Assembly: GCF_036417845.1 (NCBI RefSeq)
Contig: NC_089981.1
Coordinates: 22,960,001-23,024,000, forward strand
DNA from: Apteryx mantelli
Lineage: Eukaryota; Chordata; Aves; Apterygiformes; Apterygidae
Reading direction: 5' to 3'
DNA: 64,000 bases
Positions 1-12,800 of the stretch are shown piece by piece. How positions within the stretch are numbered: position 1 is the first letter of the stretch; every line of letters begins with the position of its first letter. A program made the position numbers and the translations under genes. The notes beneath the pieces are model-generated. The model was given only the letters and a program-made list of their open reading frames with translations, was not told the DNA's origin and ran no database searches.

Positions 1-3000
1 TTGGAACCAAATCTGAAAAAGTTGTTGAAGTTTTCAGACAAGAAAAAAAAGCCTTTTCTGTTTGCTTTGTGGAACTGCTGTCAAAGATATGAATATAGCC
101 AGTTGTCACTCTCAAGTCTCTGCAATACTAGCATCTGTGGGGGTCAGATTTCAGCCATGGGATGTCTCCATCCTGGCCATGAGTTGTGGTAGCCCTCATT
201 TGGTGGTATGTGGTCATGCACAGGAGGAGAATTGATTCCAGCCCTACTGTGCCTTTAAACAGGCCACGTGCCTCACTATTTGTTTGGATAAAAGGAAGCA
301 TTGGCTGGTTTGGGCATCACTTACTTCCTGCACAGCTGCTCCTCCTCTCTTCCAGGAAAAAGGATCAGAGAGAAACAATCCTGAAAGCAGACTGTGCCAA
401 CAGGATGCAAGTGGCCTCCAAGGTCACCAGTTTTTCTAAAGGGAACTGATGTATAGTCAGTGTTACCATAAGGAAATAAGCCTTGCTACCAGCCATCGAC
501 ACAGACAATCTGAACCACTAAAGCTCTGAGTACAAACACCTGTCATGCAGAATTGAATCCTGTAGTTTCTAGAAAGATTTCCACTTCACTGTTCACCCTG
601 AGTGTTGGGGGCTTTCTGCTGGTGGGGATCCCCACAGATGTCAATGTAAAGAGTCTTACTGCCTGCTGTGGGCCTGGATGAAGTCTCTAAAGGTTTCACT
701 AAGGCAAGCTGACTTCTGAACTCTTTGGAGTAAATCCAAGAGTCCAACTGTTGACTTTCCCAAAGGCTTCTGCATCTATTTAACTAGTCAAGTTAGTGCC
801 TTAAGGAGATCATTTTCTGTAACTAGTTTAAAAAAAAAAAAAAAAAACAAGATTAAAAACTCATGAACACTTTCATCTTCTTTTTATGACCACTAGTATC
901 TATCTCCTGTAATATGTCTTATGTGTCGTCAGAAATACAGGCTTTCAAAAACATCACTAAAATCTTGATTTGGGACACCAGTGAAACATCTGGAAACTGC
1001 TGACTATTCTGTCCAACCTGTGAATGCTGAAGCCTCATCACTTCCTCTAACTATAACATTTTGATTCTGTGAAGTCTCCAGTGAGGCTTCTCCCCCCTCA
1101 ACACAATTTTCCCAGAAGGTCTTTTCCCTGATGTGTCTGATTGTACACCATTATTGCCAATGCTCCTGCCCTCGCTACCTGAAAGAAGCTGAATGAGCAC
1201 ACAAAAGATAGCCTGCGCTGCACTCCTCTTTCACCACATCACTTGCTCAGTCAGACCTTGCTAAAGAGACAGACACTGTGGGTAGTAAAACAATATAAGT
1301 AGCAGTGGGAATTAAAGGGAGAGAGGCAGAGAAGAAACAGACTTTTTTTTTTTTATTAGCTCATCTAGCCAGGGGCATCAGACAAACATAATCACTGAAA
1401 CACAGATTTATTGAGTTGGGACATTACCCAGACTTGTTCTTTGGCATCATTTCTACAAGAAGCCAGACTGTCTGATCCAGTAACATTGCATGGATAGTTA
1501 TTTCTCTGATTGTTAACTGGCATTTGAGAGCTAATAAATTGGCAAATTGTTAGCATATCTGGATCTGGACTCAGCAAGTTTGACTTGCTCATCCAGTTAC
1601 TGTTGCGTATGCTTTGACATCAACTTTAGCAAGGGAGAGGATCTGAACCAGGAAATCTTAAAAACCACTTTCCTTTGAAATTTGATTAGCAAATCAGAGG
1701 TGTCAAGCAATAAGAGAAGACTTTCCTGTACAGACTTCCTTTAGCAGGCTGAGCCACTGGCACCAGGAGGATGCAAGGCTTCATATATGCCCACATAGGT
1801 AGAAAAGCTAATCCACTGTCCTTGAAAAAGTTACACTTCTAGCTTCACTTCAGCAAGCTACGGAACATATTTAGAGATGGACTAAAAACCAGACATCTCT
1901 TCCTGATAAAAGAAAGGAAAAAGAAAATATGTGCTTGGAGAAAATGTTCACCCCAAATCTGGTCGAAAAAATAAAAAGTGAAAACATTTGGGAAGAAAAT
2001 CAAACTGAGATGTCTTTGCTTGCTGGTGCTGACATCAAGGTTCTTTGGAGGCAAAAAAGGAACCTTCCAAGCAAGCAGCCAGAGAGCTGCTTGTTTTGGT
2101 TGGGGGAAGGAGAATTGTTTGTTTTTTGGAGTTAGGGAGTGCTAGGAGAATCTTTTTAGCAAAATAATCCCGGCATAGAGTTCCTGGCCAATTCTGTTAG
2201 TTGCAACCCTTATACTGATAGGAATCTAGCAACTTGGAGATGCTCAACAAGAGACTCAGAGAGGCCTATGCTTGGAGGTGTGATATGTTGAATTCATAGC
2301 CACACATTGGCATCACACCTACAGAAAGCTCTTTGAAGATCCAGAGGCACTGAAGCCTGTGGTTCCTCCTCAAGTGGGCAAGCAAGATATACTGAGGAAG
2401 GAGTACTGGGAGAATATGTGAGAGGGCAGTTTATCTTCTAAAACTAACAGAACACTTCCCCTTTCTTTCCCTCTGTTTAACTTGGATGGCACTGGCCTAT
2501 CCCAGTCTTGACTCCCTTGTTTCTGGCTGGACTACAAGGGTGAAGAATCAGAGTGGAAGCAGGAGGATATTATAAGCAGCTTAGCAATCTAAAGGAATTC
2601 AAACTGTTACCAACAGAAAAGAGAACTGTCCAACTTAAGAATTTTCTTTCTCTCCTGTCTCTGCTGGAGAAGCAATCCTTCTGATGATGCACTTGTCCCA
2701 TCAAGGAGATGCTCATCTCCTCTTTTTGTTCCCTAATATGCATAATGAACACCATAAATTTGCACCTAGTTGCCAACAGGCTCTTTTCACATGCACTGAC
2801 TCCTTTATATCCAGTGAGTTGAAACATAAACGGAAGTCTCAGTAGAACAATTAAGAAATCTCCATGTGATGTCCATATCTGAAGAGTGCCACCATATGCG
2901 TCTGAAATGCTCACATGCCTACCATAGCACTTAAGTTCATTTTGTTTCCACTTGTTTTGTTTTCCATAGTACTTCTCGTCACACTCTGTCATGTCATGTT

Positions 3001-6000
3001 ACTGCACAACAGGAAGTCTCCGGCCAAAAGAGCACAAGCCTTTAAGTTTCACCCACAGATTACTACTACTCAGCCAAACCTATAATGTGCCTTCTTTGAC
3101 AGCCACTTCTGATTTAAAGACCTCTTGTGGTAGAGAATTTACTAGCAACTTGTGGCCCTCTACTCCACAGGTAAATTCCTCTCAGCTACACATGAGCAAC
3201 TAGCTTCCTATTTGAATTTACTGACACCAACTCACAACTACAAATCTCTGTAATATATTGTCTCCTAGGCTGCAGAATGTCTATTACAGTTGCCCTGTAG
3301 GTTAAAGACGTTTGCACCTCCTCCTACCTAGATGATGATCTTTTCAGCTCTTAATCTTCTGCTTTATTAACTTGATAGATAGATAGAGTACCTCTAGGGT
3401 TCATCCAACCTTAACCTTAACTGTGAGACACCTGAGTTGGTTTCTCCCATTGTCTAACTTGGTAAGTCAGCTGCAGTCCAGAAGGCATGCAGAGGCAACA
3501 GCACTGCACTGGATTTAACATAATATTCTTAGTTTGGTGGCAGGATTTATTAGGCTAGGTACTGTGTTATGCTCACCTGGCTGCATGACTTCAGGACTGG
3601 ATCTTGCTTGTGTCCAGCAAGTTTGAGTAAAGACAGAGGAAACATGCAATTATTTGCACTCATCCATGAAGACAAATCCTTATGTCTGCTTTTTTCCACC
3701 TTTCTGTAAAAACTCTGCCTTACTTATATCCTCAAACCACTGCAATTATGAAAACACTTATTGTTACATTTTTAAACTTCTCTCAAAAATACGACAATAG
3801 GCATTCCAAAATGTAGGATATTTCCAGTATAGGAATCTTTTCAAAATCTCTAGACTCTTCAGACCTGGATGGTTGATTTTCTAAAAAGCAGTTTACAGGA
3901 GGGATTTCACATACATTCTGGTTTAAATTGGACTAACGAAGCCTCTCACACCTAACCCATAGCATCCTATCCAAAATGGAATCAGTAATTACATATAGGG
4001 AGGAATAGCTCAGAAGTCTGAATGCACGTAACTGAGACCCTTGAATCCAGCATTTAGTTCCTCAGTCTTCCTCTGTTAACAGTGGAGAGAGACAGGCACC
4101 TCCAGGAGGCCATGTGGGCCACCTAAAATCTGCATGAAACATGTAGAATAGCTACATCTAAAATTATCATTTCTGTAGCAAGCACTACCACAACAGCAGT
4201 CAGGAGTAGCTGTGACACCTGACACAGCTCAGTGCCACTCCTTTGACTTCATCAAATTCAAGGAAAAGGAGAATATTTATTACACTGCTGGAAAATCGAG
4301 CTAAGCCCTGTACATCCTATTTTTTAATGGACAGACTCTAGCTAGGGCTCTAATCTGTTATCAGCGTGATGGATCATTACCCACAGGTATGGTGTTTCTT
4401 TTGTTAATATTTGTTGAAGTCTGCAAATAACTGGATTACCTGCATCTATATATGTCTCTCTGAGAAGGTGTGCATGTTAAATTTGCTTTTATCACATCAC
4501 AGAGGGTGTAACACAAATTTGTCTACATTCATTTCAAAGAGCTAAGCTCCTTTCTCACTCTGGTGACTTACCACAGGCATGTCTCAGTAACATCATTCCA
4601 GGGACAGAGACATGATCAAAAGACATATAGTAAATGACAGAGCAGGAAAAAATTCTTCTCCTTTTACTTTTCTAGTAAAAGATTTGATTTCCCATCAAAA
4701 CCAATTTTAAAAGGAAAAATGGCTTTTTGACTAAATGGGAATTCATGTAAAAAAAACTTCCAAAGGAAATTAAAAGAAAAAGCTCAAGAGAAACAACATT
4801 TTTTTTTCATTTTCATAAAATTTTGAAAAGGCAGAGAGGAGAATGAATTGCTGATCTGTATTGGACACCCTTTATATCTCCTTATTAATTTTCTGGTGGA
4901 AGAGTGAATTTCCATCACATGTTCTACTCACAGTACAAATTTTTTCTCAGTAGTGGTTCCTACTTTAAAATGAACAGAGCTTTAAGGGAAAAGTGCCACA
5001 GAAGCAAACGGAGGATAACAATCTTTCTATGATGCCTGGAAAGCAACCTGTAGCACCTACCTCACCATGCTGTCTTGGAAGCCAAGATCTTGCTGAGGTC
5101 ACTAATTCAGCGTCTTCCAGTTAATGTGATAGTTGAGGTTCCTGTGAGGTTCTTGGTTCAGTGTTTACCTCCATTTTCAGTCAGTGGATAGTAGGAGTTT
5201 CCTGAATTTAAAGGAAATAAGTTTTTGTGTTCATATCCTAGTGTAAAAATGGTATATTCCATAGATGGAGAATAAACTCTATTTTGATTTGACTATGAAC
5301 ATTTTTGTTAAATACTGCCTTGAGTAACACCTGCTCTAACTCACAAGTAATGCCATGGAATTCAGTGGAGTTACAAGGACACTGAAGTGCGGCACACAAA
5401 ATCAGCAACAGGGCTAGGCATGTAAGTTCAGAGTGGGTGATAAAGTCAATTTTTCATGCTACACAGTACTACAATTAGAGCTGCCAATGTGGCCATTTGG
5501 AAAAGCCACTTGCATGCACTTGTACTACATTATGATAATATTGACAATGAAAAAAGGGAAAAAAGTATGTAATTTAAAAATAATTAAGCAAAAGGAGTGG
5601 AGGAATGGGGGGGGATTCTGCAAGACCAGAAAAGAAAAATAACCATAATTATAAATATCACCTTTACTCCTGTATATCTATCACTTTTACTTTTGTGTAT
5701 TTGCTTTTATTTTTCTCTGCTTCCTGTTAATAGAAAACAATGTCTTACTCAAACCACTTCTATTCATTTTGTCCCCAATGAATTTATTTCAAATTAAACT
5801 ATATTTCGGCTTCATTCACCCTTGTTTTTTTCTTTGTCCACTTTTTTTTTTTTTTAACATGAATTTCTGCTTTCTAATTTAATTTTTAGCCAGGCAACTT
5901 TGTGCTTGACATTTTCTCAGCTAATGCCAATTATTTTCTTTCCCTGTTCTTTAGAAGTTCCTTTTTATTTTTATGGTCTTTTGGCTTGCTTTCTTCTGAC

Positions 6001-8989
6001 GTGGATGTACTTATCTCAAGCCTTTTGTTATAACCTTTATGGCTCTTATATTTGTAAATGCTACTTTCTTTAGATCTTTCTTGTGTTTTTACTTTTTAAA
6101 GGAAATTATTTCTCTTTATTTTTCCATACACTGTACATTTTTTACTGGACAAACAGAATACAAATTCTACTTTCTAGAGCATTAGGGTGTCAAAAGGTAG
6201 AGTAGCTGAGTTTGCTTTTGTTTTATTAGATATTTAAAAACAGTTGCCTGTTTTCTAAAAAGCGGGTGGTAGTAGCAGATATTAGGCCAATGTATACTAC
6301 CACAAATCATCATATCAGGATATAAAGCATGCAGAGCCATAGTAACCGATTTTTAGACTTTTATTCTATATGTCTAGAGCACGTATCACTTCTCATTATA
6401 ATTATCTGTGAAGCGTCCACACTGCCAAGGGTTTGCATGTGTTATAGTTTTTGCTGCTATTTCAACATGCCAATGACCAAATAATCAGCTTATTCCCAGA
6501 AGTCAGGTCCAACAACAATAACTGGCAGGCAGCATAACTTTTACCTTTTCAGAGATCCTGAAAATTATACTGACAGGGCCAAAAAACTCTGACCATATTT
6601 TAGCACATGAGCAAGAACAACAGTTCAGGGGAGGGCTTGCATGTTTCAAGACTTTTTCTGACTTCTCCATTCCCACTACTGGTGATACAGCTATCTTGCC
6701 TGCCTAGACACACACACAAAATCCTAGATGGGCAGCTGCAATGGGCAAGCTCCCACAGTCTCTGGGCCAACAAGAATCTATCACTAGATGCTGTGCCAGG
6801 CAATAGACTGAAGTGTTGCCAGTGCTCCTCTGCACAGCTAGTATGGAAGTACAGTACAGCATTGCATCCTTGAAAAGATAAAACTGTTCTGTCCAACAGC
6901 TTTGGGCTTTGAATCTGAATTTTGGGAGGAGCTGCTGTCTAGGAGATGCTAATTATGAGACATGTAACTATGAAAACATGGGAACTTCAGACATAATCAA
7001 ACATGGGTATGTTAGATTTTTTAAGTTTTATGTATCTTTTCATTTCATGGAGAATTATTTGGGCAGGGGGTGATTAGTGCAAATTCCCAAAGGGATAAAA
7101 CACTTGAAAAAGCTTTACTTCCTCCCAGAGATCTGCATATGATCCATCACCCATCTGCATATGCACAGGACTAATAGGAGGATAAAAAACAGGGCTGACA
7201 TAGAGCAGGGATTGTTCTCATTTAATCCTAGAACTGATATAACTTTTTTTCAGAAAGCCGCTGAGCACAACAAGGATCCCATATGGCTGATGGGTGACTC
7301 CTGATCATTTTTGTGTGTAAAGGTGGAGATGGGTTATTGTTTTATGATCTCTTTTCATAATTACTCTTTATCATTAGAAGATATTGTGAGAGCTGATTGG
7401 TTACTGGTTAACAAAGTCTTTGCACCTGAAAGAGCAGAGGGCAGGTGCTGAACCAAAGTTAGCTGTGCCAAGACTGTGTCAAGACACTAGGTTACTGTCA
7501 TGAAAATTCTGGACTAGAAGAGGGAAAGAAAAATGATGTTTGGCGACATCTTGAGACTTGATCTGGATACCATGAAGGGAGCCAGAGTAAGAGGGGAATA
7601 AGGGTAAATGAGCTTAAATCTGTGACAATTCTTGACCACTGCATTTGTGATGTGTATGATGTACTGAGAACTCTAAACATCGTCCTATGTGTTTTGTTCT
7701 GTAATATCCAAACTTTTTTTTTTTCCTACTAGAGATGTGCTATGAAACTGGGCTCCAGAAAAGAACATATAAACTTAATAAGCAACGCTGAAGTCTAGTT
7801 TGAAGGAGGCAACTAGCCGAATAGTAGTCTTAAGCCAGCAGGAAATATCACTAGCCAAATATCTGTGATTTTGCAACATCTAAAGATATGCATTTGTGAA
7901 GGGCAAGAATTCAATAGGAGTTGGACCACCATGTTTCCACCAAATCCACCAAACTTCAGAAATGAATCAGAAAAACATACCTAACACTAGAACTTTGCTA
8001 CCTTAGTAGAGGCAGAAGGATGGAGCAGAATATCAGTAAGGAGAGCAAATTTGGGAAATGACACAAACTATTGGCTGTAACCATACTAGGAGATCTGCAT
8101 TCCCTTCCCACTTCCATCACATATATGCTGGATGGCAAGCAACAAGTTTCATCACCACCGTTTCTCAGTATTCCTCTCTATTCAGAGTGTGAGTCGTTCT
8201 AGGGAGGGACTAAACTTCACGCTACCTGTGTGGTGCACAGCATTACTAAGTTCCAACATGCAGGTTGTTACAATGATAATAATAAAAATTTCATGCTGTT
8301 GTCGTTTTACCTGATCTGAACTGTCTTCTGTTTCAGTTGTTTCAGATGCCTCCCTGCAAGATCCAAGAGCTTTCTGGCAGTTTATTCAGAGAAATGCTCA
8401 GCTTCTCCAAAGGGTGTTCATCTGTTTGGCACAAATCAAAAGCATTAAGATAGTAAAAACATCTCTTCAAACAAACTCAGATGGAAATCCAGCAATTTCA
8501 TTTTCACTGTACCTATCAAACCTTTCATTCATTTGATATTTTAACCAACCATTTAAAAACATGTCAGTGAATACCACTATATTTAAAAAAAAAACTTGCA
8601 TCTTTTCTATTATCCCATGGTTAAATCACATCATCTTACCTGCCCCAATATAGAAACAGCTAGTTCCCAGCCTTTTTCATTGCTGCTACATTCTTCTCTT
8701 TCTTCTTACTCGTTCCAGCCCAGTCACTGCTTCCTTCCTCCTTCTCACCTTCTGGATCTCTTCCCCTCAGCCCAACGCTCTCCCCACTCCTCAGACCCTG
8801 CCACTTCATCGCAGCACTGATGCCTGGAAGCTGGGGCTCAACCTTAGAGCCCGTGCTAAGAAGCCCAACAACATTTATGATGCAATTGTTCTCTGCTTCA
8901 AGTCTCATCTTTGCTGTTGCCATAGTACACTGTTTGGGAACTAGTGATCTATGTGACATTGTCAAAACCAGTTTCAAAAGCATCATTGC

Positions 8990-9014
8990 AAAACAAAACA
9001 AAACAAAACAAAAG
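8990..9014. repeat. (AAAAC)n microsatellite
   Basis: About five consecutive AAAAC units are visible. No function is inferred. Confidence 0.85.
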
Positions 9015-11007
9015 CAGGTCCCTGAAAAACATAGTAAATGCCTGTTCTCAGCATCAAATTTTTACATAACTGTAAAAAAGGGAGATACATTTCTCCCTGA
9101 GTCATTGTCACACCATTCTTCCCTCTGGATGTTGCTGTCTGTTGATGTAGCTGTTGAAGCAGCAATAGACCATAGCTATCAGTTTGAGCACTGGTTGAAA
9201 GTCCTGCTCCATCACTACCATGATACAGTGAATAGGTGTTCAAGTTTATGAGGACCTCCTTATTCTTGGAAGAGCTGGTTCTACAAATGGTACATGTCTT
9301 GTCTAGCTCAGGTCTGTCACTACAGAGAGGTATTCCCTCAGAAAAAAAAAGAGAAACATTAGCTGTGGATGACTGATTGAACACAAATAACTGGAGGGTA
9401 AACAGGTTTAAAACACAGCTCATTTCCCTCTTTGACCTAAATCCAGCCTTAACAATAACATCTCAGAGGTACACATGTGGAGGAGGCAGACATTTTTCCT
9501 GCGGGGTATTCTCACTTTGCACGCAGTTTCCTGAGTTTCTCCTTTTATGAGGGTCTTATGCAAGGCCGATAGCCTGACAGGACAGGCTGTGGCAGGGCAT
9601 ATTGACATTTAGATCTTGCACTTGCTCCTTCCAGTTGGTGGAATGCATTAAGGGAACAGGTGTATAGTGGCCGAACAGATCAGCTGATTTAACAAACACA
9701 TCCACTTTTATTGGACCTGGATAAATATCTCAAGTAATTCTTTGCTAATATTTACTCAAAAAGTTCTCCTCTGTATATGTTCCAGGGAATAGCTGCACTA
9801 TATCCTGCTTCTACACTTCTGGCTTTTGCACTTGTTTTTACCTAAGACCATTGTCCTGTACATGATTACTTTTGTGTGCCACCCACAGCCTATTTTGCTG
9901 CCTGTTGTTTTGTTCTTTGGATGCAAAACCTTTGTGGCAGAAAGGAATTTTTTGTCTTACATTTGCATGTCCTGCACAGCAGAGTTTTGGTCTGAGATTG
10001 TTATATATATAAGAAGGATTGCAGCTCAGCTTCTGTCTATATGTTTACCTCTTCCTAACTCTTCCACAGCAACTTTCTCCAAGACTGGGTATAGAGCTGT
10101 AGGTCACCTAGCTGTTTTTCCTCATGTGTTTCTCAGTTCATTGTTCCTGTACCAGGCCATCTTCCCTGAATTCCTAACACTTAGCTTTTACTAGGTACAT
10201 CATTTAAGCTGTGCATTATAAAATAACAAGCTTTTACCTGCTATAAATGTGGAACAAGCAAAGCCCAGTCTGTAGCCAGAGGTAAGAGAAAAGAATGTGA
10301 TCCAGATTCAAACTTTCCCAGGCTTTGGGAAAATATGAATCAAGATTTGAATGTTACTGCCCAGGTGTACATCTGAATAGCCGTAGTGCAGGACAAAAAA
10401 CCCTAGTTTAGCATCTCTTTTAAAGGCTCGATCTAGTGGCTGTGTGGCACCTCTTTTACAGTACTTGATGGACCAAACTCACAACTTAACTAAATTGACA
10501 GAGCTAGATTTAAGGAAGTAGAAGATGGCTGACTTACAGTGCCTGATGATTTTCTCCATTTATTTTCTGGGAAAGGGCAGACATTTTCTAGTCAGGTGTT
10601 TCCAGACAATGGCTTCCTGTGATATTTGATGTTATTAAAAACAATTTTTAAGGTTTTTAGTTATACCAGAACAGGTATAATTTGAGTTAAATTTGCACTA
10701 TAGACTGCAGGACTGTCACAGGTTTTGAGAATAACGCATTCTATTCTCATTGGTCTAAATTTACCTTTCATGGATAGACAGCAAGAAACCCGCACCCTGC
10801 TAGAGACCTGCTTTAGCCCTAAATGTTTAGAGGCCTTAAGACTGAGTTTGAAATGCAGCACAACCTTTGTCCTGAAACTTCACTCAGGGGCCATGTTAGC
10901 CCCAGTTTAGGGAGATCACACATTAAGGATACAGTTTTTTTATAGCTAGGTATTCATGTCCACTGAATTTGGGTTAAAGGGAAAAATTTCTTTTCTACTT
11001 TAAATAA

Positions 11008-11047
11008 TCTTATCATAAAGCATTAGATCTTATCATAAAGCATTAGA
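11008..11047. repeat. 20-bp perfect tandem duplication
   Basis: The 20-bp unit TCTTATCATAAAGCATTAGA is present twice head to tail (11,008-11,027 and 11,028-11,047). It is a local duplication in intergenic DNA with no visible role. Confidence 0.9.
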
Positions 11048-11822
11048 ATTTCCTTGAACGGTTTATAATTTCTATATGCTGATGTAATAATTATTTCCCT
11101 GTGTAGAGTAGGCTAAACGCAAACCAAGTTCTATGTGTTTGTAAATCAAAGTCAATGGATTTATGTCCATTCATAACAAATCCGAGCTGGCAATAGTTAT
11201 TTGGCCAGGTCTAACTTGTAAGGTTAACTGAACTTTACCTCAGGTCCTAGTTTGACTTTTTTCCCTTTAACACAGACTTTCTCTGTCTTTTCAAAGGACT
11301 CATCTAAGTTATAGGTACCTTATCATATTTTTAAGGATTACTTTTTAAAATAACTGAAAACCAAAGTAAACATTATCAGCAGGATTTCTTCTAAGTCACT
11401 CTCAGTAAAATCCAACATAGGCTGCAATGGCTGCATCAGAGATGACAGCTTTTCAAAGGTTACTGTCTCATGCAGCCTCTTACCTTTCTAGCTGAAGAGC
11501 TAATTGTGTGGTCAGATACCTCTGGAAGGCTGGTTACCGAAGCAGATATTAAATAAGATTAGTAAATGTCGCAGAAAACAATTTGACAAAGGAGCCAGAG
11601 GGCCTGAGCTGGCAGAAAAATCCAGTGTTAGCTGGTCCAGGACCCTGCCTTTCCTGCTTCAGCTGGCTAAAAGTCAATCTGACAGCAGATGAAAAAGGAA
11701 ACTACAAGGTTCTGCAGAGAAATGACTTCCTCCCCATCCATTCATATGAAAGGACCAGCAGAGAGAACTTCCTTTTCTCTGAGGTTCTCTGAGGCAACCT
11801 CCTTTGGGCTCCACAACACCTA

Positions 11823-12800
11823 TCAGGAATAAATCATTGTTATATTTACATTAGATTTGCCAAGAGACCCCTTCAGGTAAAACTGCAATTTTATTATTCT
11901 GCAATCAAAACAGAAATAAATGGATTTAACCTTGTAGTCCTTGACATCAGTGAGGTGGAAGTTTTGGCTGAACAAGAATTCCAGGTTTGGGGCCTGTATG
12001 GTTAAGGTCTGCATGCTTACTATCAAGAGAAAGCATGGTTATTCGGTTGACATAAAATTAAATGGGAGTTGTATACTTTGCTCTTACTCAACAAGAGAAA
12101 TTTCCTTTCAGATATCTGTCCACATAGCACAGCAAAGTATTAAACATACACTTCTGGGTGAAAACCATTCAACAAGTGGAATTCTTTGTTATTGTTCTTT
12201 TTTTTCCTAAATATTGGTTTGAATAGACTGGCCTTCATTTTCACAAATGCTTAGCTTAAAGCTGTTCATTTTTGGCACCAGAGAGAACAAAGTTTTGGCA
12301 GTGCTATACATTCTCTGTGGCTATTTACATGCTAAATATTTTGTTTTGAAATACTGTCATGATAAGAATTCCCCCTTCACTCCAGTGGAAAAGACATTTT
12401 CAAACAGCATAGTTTTTGCACTAGTAACTAATAGAATGGGAAAGTGCTAAGACAGAAACTCTATACATTAATAATTTATTAAACTAATATAGTAAACTAA
12501 TAAAATACTAATAATATAACCATTAAATGCTTCTGCAAAGTTAGATGGCTGCATGGAAAGTTGAAACACTTACCTTAGGAATACAGGGCTGCCGGTCCAC
12601 TTTAACATCACTGTTGGTCCATCTTTCCATTTCTTTGTATCACCATGTAAATTGGTATCTGTCCTGAATATAGTTCTATTCAATGTTTCATTCATGATTT
12701 GGATAATGAGTTTCTTGATGATACCAGCTTTGCTGTGGCAACAAGTATTCTGGAAAAAAAGAATCAGCATCAAAATTATCTGAATACTTTGGAAAGACAT
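11823..12800 (-). CDS. Candidate small secreted protein, two exons (speculative)
   Basis: On the minus strand an ATG at 12,800 opens MSFQSIQIILMLILFFQ, a good signal peptide, followed by CC and an amphipathic stretch with N-glycosylation sequons (NET, NRT). The frame reaches a near-perfect donor (AAG/GTAAGT) at 12,574/12,573. A downstream acceptor at 11,898, with a pyrimidine-rich tract before the AG, is in compatible phase and adds 25 residues before a TGA at 11,823, giving about 100 residues. The size and layout recall small secreted factors, but I recognise no family. The segment 12,749-12,574 also has a strong acceptor of its own (pyrimidine tract then CAG), so it may instead be an internal exon. 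Chance is a real possibility. Confidence 0.22.

Noticed and set aside
2570-2992. 140-codon minus-strand ORF
   Set aside because: No known motif, and I found no splice partner in phase.
9826-10194. 122-codon hydrophobic + strand ORF
   Set aside because: The hydrophobic content comes from T-rich DNA. No conserved pattern or splice signals in phase.
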